Source of the DNA: a bacterium HR17
GTDB taxonomy: Bacteria; Armatimonadota; Fervidibacteria; Fervidibacterales; Fervidibacteraceae
DNA: 64,000 nucleotides
Direction of reading: 5' to 3'
Assembly: GCA_002898575.1 (NCBI GenBank)
Contig: BEHT01000001.1
Span: forward strand, 62,001-126,000
Part shown: one piece after another, positions 7,569 to 15,787 of the stretch
How the letters are laid out: each line of letters begins with the position of its first letter
Position numbering within the stretch: position 1 is the first letter of the stretch
Translations under genes and position numbers: made by a program
The notes under the pieces: generated by a model
The model's input: the letters and a program-made list of their open reading frames with translations, nothing else
Told to the model about the DNA's origin: nothing
Database searches by the model: none

Positions 7569-8342
7569 TCATAACGCTCCCTTCGCCATGCGCCCGATGA
7601 GCGCCGCTAAGTAACCGGCACCGAAACCGTTGTCTATGTTGACGACGGCGATGCCCGGCGCGCAAGCGTTGAGCATCGTGAGGAGCGCTGAGAGCCCGTG
7701 AAAGTTCGCCCCGTAGCCGACGCTGGTCGGGACAGCGATGACAGGCTGCCACATCAATCCTGCGACGACGCTGGGCAAAGCCCCTTCCATGCCGGCGACG
7801 ACGACAAGCACTTGCGCTGTTTCCAGCACCGCCCGATGATCCAATAACCGGTGGATGCCCGCCACACCGACATCCACGACGCGGCTGACGCGACAACCCG
7901 CATATTCAGCGGTAAGCGCGGCTTCCTCAGCGATAGGTAAATCGGCGGTGCCGGCACAGAGGACGGCGATGTGTGGCTGCTGCTCAGCGGGCAGCGGCGT
8001 CGGTTCGGCGCCTTCCACAGCGATCAACCGCGCCGTCTCGTGGTAGCGGGCTTGAGGAGCGATCTGGCGCACCGCTTCGTAGTGCCCTGCCGATGCTTTT
8101 GTCGCTATGACGGTCGCACCCGTTTGCGCCATCGCCGCGACGATGCGTTGCACCTGTTCAGGCGTTTTGTGGAGGCAGTAAACGGCTTCGGGGAAACCGC
8201 GCCGCAGGAGCCGGTGGTGGTCAATCTTGGCGAACCCCAAGTCCTCAAAAGGCAATGTCCGCAGGTGCTGTAGGGCTTCATCTACGCTCAAGTCGCCGGC
8301 TCGCACGCGTTCCAACACCTGACGCAACCGTTGAAGGAGCAT
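7569..8342 (-). CDS. larB: Nickel-pincer cofactor biosynthesis protein LarB
   Basis: LarB carboxylates and hydrolyses nicotinic acid adenine dinucleotide in the first step of the nickel-pincer nucleotide of lactate racemase and related enzymes. The C-terminal two thirds has the AIR-carboxylase (PurE-like) fold: PHIAVLCAGTADLPIAEEA, then GVAGIHRL, VVVAGMEGALPSVVAGL, and VPTSVGYGANFHG with NIDNGFGAG, all typical of LarB. The ATG at 8342 is preferred over that at 8348 because GAGGGTG then sits at proper distance. No larC, larE or racemase gene is in the window. The gene is divergent from the secreted-protein gene at 8469. Confidence 0.9.
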   Translation of the reverse strand: MLLQRLRQVLERVRAGDLSVDEALQHLRTLPFEDLGFAKIDHHRLLRRGFPEAVYCLHKTPEQVQRIVAAMAQTGATVIATKASAGHYEAVRQIAPQARYHETARLIAVEGAEPTPLPAEQQPHIAVLCAGTADLPIAEEAALTAEYAGCRVSRVVDVGVAGIHRLLDHRAVLETAQVLVVVAGMEGALPSVVAGLMWQPVIAVPTSVGYGANFHGLSALLTMLNACAPGIAVVNIDNGFGAGYLAALIGRMAKGAL

Positions 8343-8468
8343 GTTCATCACCCTCGGCAAGTTTGCCACGAGAGCGAGATGCTGTGCCCTTGCGTCTAAA
8401 TGGGCGACAGGTAAAACTTTCCGTGAACGATGGACACTCCTCAGCGCGCGTGGGCAGGTGATTCGGAG

Positions 8469-9431
8469 ATGCACCGCTACATCTTAGTGTGCTTCGTTGT
8501 CGGTTGGGTTTTTGCCATTGCTGGGGCACAACCTCCCGACAAGGTCACGCTGCGGTTGCATTACCAGCCGGGGCAAACTCTGGTTTACGAAGTGGATGTG
8601 GACGGGAAAATCACGGTCATCAGCGAAATCGGTGTCGCTACGGATTTGCAGTTTCGGGGCACATTGCGCCAAGAGCAGCAAGTGGAGTCTGTCGCTGAGG
8701 ACGGCACCGCCGCAGTGCTGATCACGGTGAACGGCACGCTGCGGGTGGACATGGGCGGTAACCCTGCGCCCGGCACACCGACGGCTCAACAGTCCAACGA
8801 GACAACGATTCCGCAGACGAAGTTGCGGATGAAAATCGCCCCCAACGGACGCGTTTTGGAGATGCAACCCGTGCCTAGCGATAAGGCGTCCGATGGCGGC
8901 AAAGCAACGCCACCGCCAATGCTGCAAGACCCCTTTCAAGCCCTGACTCTGGGCAGCGGGGCAATCAGCCTTTTGCCCGTGTTGCTGCCCGATAAACCGG
9001 TGAAAGTGGGCGACAGTTGGGATTTGACCGGCACCGCACAGTTGCCGCTGCCCGGCGGTCGGTCGGTGCCCATCGCCATCAAAGGCATGGGTAAGTTGGC
9101 GGCGGTGCAGACCGCAAACGACCGCCCCGTCGCTGTCGCCGATGTCCGCATAGAAGCGCCCGAACTGGGCGACGCTATTGTTAAAGTGCTGCCCTTAAAG
9201 GAAATGGGCATTGACATGCAAGCCAAAGGGGGCACGACCACTAACGGTAAACATTGGTTTGACCTCGCCTCCGGGGTGTTGACCCGCAGCGAAGTTACTG
9301 CCGAAACGCAACTGTCCACGCTCATCCGTATGCCTGAAAATGTCGGTGGCAGCGTCTTGACCCTGCAATCGCGGACGACGCTGAAGACCACGACGCGCTT
9401 GGTGGAAGTTAGGGCGCCGTCTAAGCGGTGA
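8469..9431 (+). CDS. Secreted protein of unknown function (first of a related pair)
   Basis: The ATG at 8469 has AGGTGATT upstream and opens a clear signal peptide (residues 1-20, ending AIAGAQ). The 320-residue mature protein is beta-rich and hydrophilic: LRLHYQPGQTLVYEVDVDGK near the start, a Thr/Gln-rich link around residues 105-120, a KVGDSWDL motif near the middle, and RLVEVRAPSKR at the end. The downstream gene encodes a protein with the same plan (signal, YxxxxGxxxxY start, QVGDAW motif) and overlaps by 4 bases (GTGA), so they are a co-translated pair. I do not recognise the family. Likely periplasmic or surface exposed. Confidence 0.8.
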   Translation: MHRYILVCFVVGWVFAIAGAQPPDKVTLRLHYQPGQTLVYEVDVDGKITVISEIGVATDLQFRGTLRQEQQVESVAEDGTAAVLITVNGTLRVDMGGNPAPGTPTAQQSNETTIPQTKLRMKIAPNGRVLEMQPVPSDKASDGGKATPPPMLQDPFQALTLGSGAISLLPVLLPDKPVKVGDSWDLTGTAQLPLPGGRSVPIAIKGMGKLAAVQTANDRPVAVADVRIEAPELGDAIVKVLPLKEMGIDMQAKGGTTTNGKHWFDLASGVLTRSEVTAETQLSTLIRMPENVGGSVLTLQSRTTLKTTTRLVEVRAPSKR

Positions 9432-10387
9432 ATCGCACAAGGAGCGTGGCGGGATTGAACCGCTACTGGATGACTGCGTTGGTGCTGCTCGTGACCTTAA
9501 TAAGCGCCGCACAGACGCCGCCGATCGCCCCATCCTATCACTTTGCTGTCGGGCGCGTTTTTACTTACCGTCTGCTGATCAACGGGGAAACCGAGGTGGC
9601 GGCGAACGGCGTGATGGGCACCGCGCACTTTGCAGCCACCGTAGATATTGAACAACGATGGCGCGTCGCCGGTGACCGATTAGGCTGCGATTTGACTGTG
9701 AGGGGAGGCACTTTGCGGGTGTTTTCGTCATCTGGTGAGCAAATACAACGGTTGGGTTATCTCACGCTCACCTTCATCACCACCCCGTTGGGACAACTGG
9801 TAGATGTGCAAGGCAACCGTGCCCGCTCGGTCGACGAGTTGACCGCCGAGTTGGATTTGCTGGCGACGGCGTTGGCAAGTTTGCTCGTGCCCTTTCCCCC
9901 TAACGGGGTGCAGGTCGGCGACGCTTGGCAAGCGACCCATCGCTTGGGCGCTCAACCGGCGTTAGCGACAGTGCAATGCGTTGACTTTGAACCTCAACGC
10001 AACGCCATCAAGTTGCGGCTCCGATACACATTGCCGATGGATACGCTCATAGACCCTCGCTTGCGCGCACAGTGGCAGTTCAATGCCCGCTATTCAGCCG
10101 AGAGCGACATTTTGTTTAGCGTCACCGAAGCGCGGGTGTTATCGGCGGCGGGGACGATGCGATTAGAAGCCACATGGCAACTCCCCATGGCTGCGGTCTC
10201 GCCCCCTGAGCCGACCCAAGAGACTGCCCCCACACCCGACTCCGCTGCGCCGAACGAACCAGGGCAAAACCATCCTTCGGAACCGTCCAATGAAGGGACA
10301 GCACCGCCTGCCCCTTCACCGTCGATGCCCCCCTTTACCTTTCGGATGCGGGTAGACGCTAAATTTGATTTGCTGCCCGCGCGATAG
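9428..10387 (+). CDS. Secreted protein of unknown function (second of the pair)
   Basis: The GTG start overlaps the previous stop (GTGA). A signal peptide covers about residues 1-28 (hydrophobic core TALVLLVTLISAA). The body parallels the upstream protein: YHFAVGRVFTYRLLINGE at the N-terminus, a region with GTLRV, and VQVGDAWQATH in the middle. Near the C-terminus lies a low-complexity Pro/Ser/Glu/Thr segment of about 50 residues (10198-10330), then a short beta-like end. The two genes are probably an old tandem duplication. Function unknown. Confidence 0.8.
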   Translation: MNRTRSVAGLNRYWMTALVLLVTLISAAQTPPIAPSYHFAVGRVFTYRLLINGETEVAANGVMGTAHFAATVDIEQRWRVAGDRLGCDLTVRGGTLRVFSSSGEQIQRLGYLTLTFITTPLGQLVDVQGNRARSVDELTAELDLLATALASLLVPFPPNGVQVGDAWQATHRLGAQPALATVQCVDFEPQRNAIKLRLRYTLPMDTLIDPRLRAQWQFNARYSAESDILFSVTEARVLSAAGTMRLEATWQLPMAAVSPPEPTQETAPTPDSAAPNEPGQNHPSEPSNEGTAPPAPSPSMPPFTFRMRVDAKFDLLPAR

Positions 10388-10512
10388 CCGCGACAGCGCT
10401 GAAAAAAATCGGCGCGTGCGCCTTTACAGGCACACTGAACTGCCAAGGGTCATTGCGGCAACGACACTGCCCCTCTTTTTAGGCGTTGAACGCAATTGGG
10501 GAGGGATGGGTA

Positions 10513-11295
10513 ATGATCGGCGATTTCGTGTTAGCGTTCGGAATGGGTGTGCGTTTAGCCGCGTTGGTGTTGATCGTCGCCCTCGTCGGCGCCGCTATCA
10601 TCGGACGGTTATGGGAAGGGGAATTAACCGGCAGCCATGCCGCTATCGCACTGTTGTTTGTGGCGGGTTTGTTGATCGGGGTCGTTTTGCTTTGGAACAG
10701 CCCGTGGGTGTTTGCCCTCTTTCTGGTTGCCGCAGGGTTGGCGGCGTTGTGGTGGATGGCACAAGCAGCTACAGAGCATCACTTGCTCGCCCAAATGCGT
10801 GCGGAAGAGGAACAGCGCTATCGAGCAGCTGTTGCCCGCGACCCCCGCAACGCCGCTGCATGGAGTGCGCTCGGCGATTTGTATCTGGAAATGCATCGCT
10901 ACGACGACGCCATCGCCTGTTACGAACGGGCAGTGAGCGTCGTTCCGCACGCCGCCGAGGAGCACCGCAAATTGCAGCGTGCCCGTCGTCTCAAAGAGGA
11001 CGCTATGCGCCACCAGCGCCGTTGCCCCTCTTGTCACTCGCCCCTCCCTGTTCTCGCCGTCGTTTGCCCGCAGTGCGGCGAAGAAATCAGCGCGCCGGTA
11101 TGGGTGTATGCGTTGGCGGCGTTGAAAGACCGCACAGCGTTGCGAAAAACACTGCTGGCATTTCTCATCGCTTTCCCGACGGTAACTTTCTGGCTGGCGC
11201 TCCTGTTCGCTTTAGCACCGCCCGGTCGCGCTTTTTTGGTTCTGGTCACCCTCGCGGCGATTGCCATCGTCGTGCTTGTAGAGTCGCGGGGTTAG
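10513..11295 (+). CDS. Membrane protein with TPR pair and zinc ribbon
   Basis: The ATG at 10513 is chosen because GGGAGGG sits about 8 bases upstream; an earlier in-frame ATG at 10486 lacks one. The 260-residue protein has about three N-terminal membrane helices (residues 1-80), a TPR-like helix pair (DPRNAAAWSALGDLYLEMHRYDDAI region), a four-Cys zinc ribbon (CPSCHS...CPQCGEEI), and two C-terminal helices. The soluble part is likely cytoplasmic, with the ribbon as a protein or nucleic-acid contact. Function unknown. It is separated from the preceding secreted pair by 125 bases that show nothing else. Confidence 0.75.
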   Translation: MIGDFVLAFGMGVRLAALVLIVALVGAAIIGRLWEGELTGSHAAIALLFVAGLLIGVVLLWNSPWVFALFLVAAGLAALWWMAQAATEHHLLAQMRAEEEQRYRAAVARDPRNAAAWSALGDLYLEMHRYDDAIACYERAVSVVPHAAEEHRKLQRARRLKEDAMRHQRRCPSCHSPLPVLAVVCPQCGEEISAPVWVYALAALKDRTALRKTLLAFLIAFPTVTFWLALLFALAPPGRAFLVLVTLAAIAIVVLVESRG

Positions 11296-11380
11296 CCGTA
11301 GTTGAGGCGAATATTGCCCATTGCCACTGGCGTGCTATCATGCTTCGGCGGCCGGCACAGAACGAGGGGGGTGTTTTGCG

Positions 11381-13162
11381 ATGGCTGTCACCGTTGAAGC
11401 CACGCGCCTGCGGGTTGGGGCGTTACAGGAGTTGCAGCGCAAAGGTGTTATCGTCGTCACGGGTCCTTATTGCCCCATCGCGGTCTTTTGGCATGACGGG
11501 CGAGTTTACGCCGTTGACAACCGCTGCCCGCACATGGGCTTCCCGCTGCACAAAGGTCCGGTGCAAGACGGCATTTTGACCTGCCCGTGGCACCATGCCC
11601 GCTTTGACCTGTCCAGCGGTTGCACCTTTGACCTTTGGGCGGACGACGCCCCGTCCTTTCCCGTTGAGGTGCAAGACGGCGAAGTGTTCGTGCTCGTCCC
11701 GCCCCTTGACAACGAACGAGTGCGTCGCCACTGGTTGCGCCGATTGCGGGAAGGCATGGAGCACGGTTTGGATTTAGTCGTCGCCAAAGCGGTCATTCAC
11801 CTTTTGCGCGCGGGAGCGGATTACCGTGCGTTGGTGCAAGTCGGTGCCGAGTTGGGGACGCGCTACCGCAACAGTTGGGCATCGGGCATGACCATTTTGA
11901 CAGCGATGGCAAACCTTGTGCCGTTGCTGCCGACAGACGAAGCGCTGCGGGCGCTTTTTCATGGGCTTTCGCATGTCGCCAGCGACATTCAAGGGCAAGC
12001 GACACGCCGAGAGCGCCAACCGCTGGAAGGCAGCACCGCCACCCTCACACAGATCAAACGCTGGCTACGCCATTGGACTTTGGTGCGCCATCGAGACGGC
12101 GCAGAACGATGCCTGCTGACGGCGCTGGCAAATGGCGCGACACCGGCGGACATCGCTGATTTGCTCTTCACCGCAGCCACCGACCGCCCGTTTGCCGATG
12201 GCGGGCACCTCGTGGACTTTTGCAACAAGGCGATGGAATTGTTGGATTTGATTGGCTGGGACTTTGCCCCGCAGGTGTTGCCGACTTTGACGACGCAACT
12301 GGTGTCCAGTCGTGGCGGCGAAGAGAACAGCGCATGGCGCTATCCGGTTGACCTTGTGGCGCTCATGCGGGAAGCGGAAGCCCAATTGCCCGAATGGTTG
12401 CGACAAGGACGACAGCACCGCATGGATGGGAAACCTACGATGCCCGTCGCCCACCTTGCCCACGCCTTGCTCAGCGACAAACCGCAGGACATCTTGAGCG
12501 CGTTGCAAGAAGCAGCAGTCAGTGGGATAAAACCGACGGAGTTGAGCAAGGCGCTATGCTATGCGGCAGCGTTGCGCATCGCTCGCTTCGGCGAAAGCAA
12601 CGAGTTTGGCGACTGGATTACCGTCCTGCACACCTTCAGCTACTGCAACGCCGTCCATCAAACGCTCAAACGGTTTGGCGACACCGCGTCAGCGGAAGTC
12701 GTGCGAGCAGTATGGCATGGAGCGATGGCGGTTTACCTTGACCGCTTCCTGAACATTCCGCCTGAACCGTTGCCGGGCGAACGCAGTCCGCTGAGCGATT
12801 TGCCGACCGATGCGGGCGCGTTACGAGCAGCGATTTTGGAGGCTTGCGACAAGACGGGGCAGGATTTGACCGTCGCAGCGTTGACGGCGCACTACTTGCA
12901 GTTACGCCATCCCGTTGAACCGCTGCTGGCGACATTGGCGCACTGCGTCTTGCGCGAAGACGCCGACTTTCATACCTTCCAGATGCTTGAGGCGGGGATC
13001 CGACAGTTTCAGGAATGGGGCACGACGACCGAAGGGCAACACATTCTCATCGCGACCGCTCGCTATATCGCTGCCCACGCCCCGACCCAGCGTGCCAACG
13101 AACAAACCTTCAGGATCGCGTGGCGGTTGCATCGGGGCGAGGCGCTGCATGACGCTGTATGA
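11381..13162 (+). CDS. Rieske [2Fe-2S] domain fused to large helical domain
   Basis: The ATG at 11381 follows GGGGGGTG. Residues 1-105 form a Rieske domain with both cluster motifs intact: C49-P-H51-M-G and C68-P-W-H71 followed by HARFDLSSG. The spacing and the ARFD segment are typical of soluble, ferredoxin-like Rieske proteins rather than of bc1 subunits. The remaining 490 or so residues are predicted helical with several His-containing stretches (HGLSHV, HTFSYCNAVHQ, VWHGAM). I do not recognise that domain; a metal-dependent oxygenase or an AhpD-like fold are guesses. The gene stands alone. A weak TTGCCC-16-TATCAT promoter lies at 11314-11341. Confidence 0.8.
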   Translation: MAVTVEATRLRVGALQELQRKGVIVVTGPYCPIAVFWHDGRVYAVDNRCPHMGFPLHKGPVQDGILTCPWHHARFDLSSGCTFDLWADDAPSFPVEVQDGEVFVLVPPLDNERVRRHWLRRLREGMEHGLDLVVAKAVIHLLRAGADYRALVQVGAELGTRYRNSWASGMTILTAMANLVPLLPTDEALRALFHGLSHVASDIQGQATRRERQPLEGSTATLTQIKRWLRHWTLVRHRDGAERCLLTALANGATPADIADLLFTAATDRPFADGGHLVDFCNKAMELLDLIGWDFAPQVLPTLTTQLVSSRGGEENSAWRYPVDLVALMREAEAQLPEWLRQGRQHRMDGKPTMPVAHLAHALLSDKPQDILSALQEAAVSGIKPTELSKALCYAAALRIARFGESNEFGDWITVLHTFSYCNAVHQTLKRFGDTASAEVVRAVWHGAMAVYLDRFLNIPPEPLPGERSPLSDLPTDAGALRAAILEACDKTGQDLTVAALTAHYLQLRHPVEPLLATLAHCVLREDADFHTFQMLEAGIRQFQEWGTTTEGQHILIATARYIAAHAPTQRANEQTFRIAWRLHRGEALHDAV

Positions 13163-13241
13163 ATTGGGCGCAACACAATGGGCAGGGCGAACGGTATCTG
13201 CCAGCGGCGGTCTTTAACGGATGCAGTGATGGGAGGACAGC

Positions 13242-13270
13242 ACGACATGCCAAGCGGCGTGATGCATAAT
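13242..13270 (+). promoter_or_regulatory. Promoter of tRNA-Leu
   Basis: ACGACA (13242-13247), a 17-base spacer and CATAAT (13265-13270) place a transcript start about 10 bases before the tRNA. The -10 box is good and the -35 box is moderate (4 of 6). Confidence 0.45.
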
Positions 13271-13286
13271 TTTAAAGGAGAACGAT

Positions 13287-13371
13287 GCCGGGGTGGCGGA
13301 AACGGCAGACGCGCCAGACTTAAAATCTGGTGGGTTGAAAGCCCGTGCGGGTTCGAGTCCCGCCCCCGGCA
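13287..13371 (+). tRNA. tRNA-Leu (anticodon UAA)
   Basis: An 85-base tRNA with the long variable arm of class II tRNAs. The acceptor stem GCCGGGG pairs with CCCCGGC (13364-13370), with discriminator A at 13371. The anticodon stem CCAGA/TCTGG encloses the loop CTTAAAA with anticodon TAA at 13321-13323. The T stem is GCGGG/CCCGC around TTCGAGT. The long arm, the A discriminator and the anticodon agree on leucine. CCA is not encoded. Confidence 0.96.
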
Positions 13372-13455
13372 TTGGCGGCAACTGTCGTCGCATCGCCCTT
13401 ACATCTTCACCTCCCTCGTGGCGCGAATAGATTTCTCCTGCCCCGAACAAGACTG

Positions 13456-13560
13456 CAAGCCCTTGCGGGCTTGTTTACCAAGAAGATGCATACACGCCCT
13501 CCGACGGCGGTTCAGGAGAACCGCCCTCCGAAAGGGGCTTGGTTTACCAAGAAGATGCAT
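13456..13560 (+). repeat. Single palindromic hairpin between 19-bp direct repeats
   Basis: The 19-base sequence GTTTACCAAGAAGATGCAT occurs at 13473-13491 and again at 13542-13560. Between them lies a half copy of the palindromic element: GGCGGTTC-AGGA-GAACCGCC (13506-13525) flanked by CCTCCGA. Just before the first repeat, CAAGCCC-TTGC-GGGCTTG (13456-13473) followed by TTT could be a weak terminator for the tRNA. Confidence 0.7.
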
Positions 13561-13630
13561 GACACCCACGCTTCTGCGGGACTACTGGGTCGCTGGCAAA
13601 CTTCGTTTTGGGTGTAAGAGGTGACAGACG

Positions 13631-14773
13631 ATGCGGAAGTTGTTCTATCAACTTGTGGAGTTGTTGGAGCAAGGCGTTCCCTTCGCGTTCGGTGAAGTGG
13701 TGGAGACGCACGGCTCAACGCCACAAAAGCCCGGCGCCAAAGCCATTTTCCTTGCAGACGGTCGGTCCTCCGGCACGCTTGGCGGGGGCTGTCTGGAAGC
13801 CGAATCGCGTCGGGTCGCGTTGGAATGCCTACGGGAGCGGTCACGCAGTTTGCTGACGCTGCACCTCAACGACGATTTCGGTTGGGACGACGGTTTGATT
13901 TGTGGCGGCACGGCAAAAGTTTTTCTTGACGGCAAACCCGATGAGCACGATGCCTTGTGGCGCGCGGTGGCTGATTTTCTGAAATCCCGCCGGCGCGGTG
14001 CGTTGCTGGTTATCGTTAACGCTGCGGCTCCTTCTTTGTTGGGAGTGCGGTGGTTGGTGGAGGTCAACCCTGACGGTAAAGCCGAGGTCGTCATGGCGTC
14101 CCCTCCCGATGCTCCCTCGCTGCCCCCCGAAGCCCTTGGGTTAGCCCAGCAAGTCGTGCAGCAACGGGAAGAAAAAACGCTGCGCGTGCCATTGCAGGGG
14201 GCGACAGCGGAATTGTTTGCCGAGCCGTTGCTACCGCGCCCCCATCTCATCGTCGTGGGCGCAGGGCACATCGGCGCCGCAGTCGCGCATTTGGGCGCGT
14301 TGTTGGAGTTTGAAGTGACCGTCATAGATGACCGTCCCAGTTTCGCCAACCGCGAGCGGTTACCTGAGGCAGACCACATTTTGGTCGGCGATATCCCTCA
14401 AACTGTCGCTCAGCAACCGATAGACCAAGACACTTACATCGTCATCGTCACGCGGGGACATCGGCACGACGCGCAGGTGCTCCGCGAAGTCGTCAAGGCT
14501 GTGGATACTGCGGCTTATATCGGCATGATCGGGAGCCGACGCAAAATCAAACTCATCTACGATGAACTTTTGGAACTTGGGCTGGCGACGCCGGAGCAAT
14601 TGGCGCGCATTCATGCGCCGCTGGGGATTGACATCGGCGGCGAAAGCGTCTGGGAAATCGCCGTCAGCATCGCCGCAGAGTTAGTTTGGGTACGGAACGG
14701 GCAAGCAGGGACATTGCGTCCGCTCAATGAACGGACGCGCCCGCTCGTGCTCAGCGAAACTGCTGGCGGTTAG
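13631..14773 (+). CDS. XdhC/CoxI-family protein
   Basis: XdhC proteins insert or sulfurate the molybdenum cofactor of xanthine dehydrogenase-type enzymes. The N-terminal XdhC domain has the conserved GSTPQKPGAK (about residues 28-37) and GTLGGGCLEAE (48-58); the C-terminal Rossmann domain has VVGAGHIGAAVAHL (about 208-221), VIDDRPSFANRERLP and the ending segment YIGMIGSRRK...HAPLGIDIGGESVWEIAVSI. The length (380 aa) is normal. GAGGTGA precedes the ATG at 13631. No molybdenum hydroxylase subunits lie nearby, so the partner enzyme must be encoded elsewhere. Confidence 0.9.
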   Translation: MRKLFYQLVELLEQGVPFAFGEVVETHGSTPQKPGAKAIFLADGRSSGTLGGGCLEAESRRVALECLRERSRSLLTLHLNDDFGWDDGLICGGTAKVFLDGKPDEHDALWRAVADFLKSRRRGALLVIVNAAAPSLLGVRWLVEVNPDGKAEVVMASPPDAPSLPPEALGLAQQVVQQREEKTLRVPLQGATAELFAEPLLPRPHLIVVGAGHIGAAVAHLGALLEFEVTVIDDRPSFANRERLPEADHILVGDIPQTVAQQPIDQDTYIVIVTRGHRHDAQVLREVVKAVDTAAYIGMIGSRRKIKLIYDELLELGLATPEQLARIHAPLGIDIGGESVWEIAVSIAAELVWVRNGQAGTLRPLNERTRPLVLSETAGG

Positions 14774-14874
14774 CCCTAAAGCGTGGGGTGTTTGGGTGGG
14801 GGAACGAATGGCGTCCTCTGAAAAACAGCGAAGGGCGCACTGGCTCCTGTTTTCCGCTTCAAGATCGCGTCGGC

Positions 14875-14880
14875 TATAAT
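14875..14880 (+). promoter_or_regulatory. -10 box upstream of the repeat protein gene
   Basis: A perfect TATAAT lies 49 bases before the ATG at 14929. The -35 region is weak (TTTCCG at 18 bases), so the promoter may need an activator or be incidental. Confidence 0.4.
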
Positions 14881-14928
14881 TGTTACAACTCTCCGATACG
14901 CCCGGTGGACGGAGGTGCGACGGCAGAA

Positions 14929-15771
14929 ATGGGAAAAAAACGCCAGCGTTGGACGCGCGAGCGCATCGTTGAGGAAATCCGCAAACTCCACGCGAAGGGC
15001 GTCCCGCTGAACATGGCATCGGTGCGGCGAGTGTTCTCCGCGTTGGTCGCGACAGCGTGCTCACGGAAATATTTCGGCAGTTGGCGGGCAGCCGTGGAAG
15101 CCGCCGGCATCAACTACGATGAAGTCGTGCAAATCAAACGATGGACACCGGACGCTGTCTTGCAGGAAATTCGCCGCTTGCACCGTCAAGGCGTTGATTT
15201 GCGCCCTTCCGCAGTCGCTCGGATCAGGCAAACATTGGTCTTGACAGCGCGTCGTTATTTTGGTGGTTGGAGAGAGGCTTTAAAAAAAGCCGGCGTTGAT
15301 TACGACGAATATGTGCAACGCTTGAACGACCGTCGTGTGCAAACAGACAAACAGCAGGTCATTGAAGCCATACGACGGCTGTATCAAGAGGGCAAATGGG
15401 AAGAAATCAGCGGCGCATGGCGCTACCACCTCTCACTTTTTCGCAAGGCGCGGCACCGTTTCGGCAGTTGGCGGGCGGCTGTGGAGGCTGCCGGACTGGA
15501 CTACGATGAAGTCGTGCAACGGCAAAAATGGACGCGCGAGCGTATCGTTCGCGAAATCCAGCGGCTCTATGCCGAGGGCAAGGATCTGAGCGTGACAGCC
15601 GTGCAGCGCACTTACCCGTCGTTGTTAGCCATCGCCCAGTCACCCCGCTATTTCGGTAGTTGGCGGGCTGCGGTGGAAGCCGCTGGGTTGGATTACGAAC
15701 TGATCAAGCGTCAACGGGGACGGCGCCGGCGTGAACCGGTGCGGGTGCGTGTCAGCGCCCCCGATGCGTAA
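14929..15771 (+). CDS. Four homing-endonuclease-associated repeats, no nuclease domain
   Basis: The ATG at 14929 has GGAGGTG 11 bases upstream. The 280-residue, very basic protein is almost entirely four repeats of about 60-65 residues. Each begins W/Q-T-x-E/D-x-I/V, has a short helix with I-R-x-L-x-x-x-G, then a second helix, and closes with YFGSWRAAVEAAGLDYDEVVQ or a variant. This matches the HNH_repeat/homing-endonuclease-associated repeat, a helical DNA-binding unit usually fused to HNH or LAGLIDADG nucleases. Here there is no nuclease; the protein is probably a DNA-binding regulator. It is followed 16 bases later by a histidine kinase gene. Confidence 0.8.
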   Translation: MGKKRQRWTRERIVEEIRKLHAKGVPLNMASVRRVFSALVATACSRKYFGSWRAAVEAAGINYDEVVQIKRWTPDAVLQEIRRLHRQGVDLRPSAVARIRQTLVLTARRYFGGWREALKKAGVDYDEYVQRLNDRRVQTDKQQVIEAIRRLYQEGKWEEISGAWRYHLSLFRKARHRFGSWRAAVEAAGLDYDEVVQRQKWTRERIVREIQRLYAEGKDLSVTAVQRTYPSLLAIAQSPRYFGSWRAAVEAAGLDYELIKRQRGRRRREPVRVRVSAPDA

Positions 15772-15787
15772 GGGGGGAGAAGGGAGT

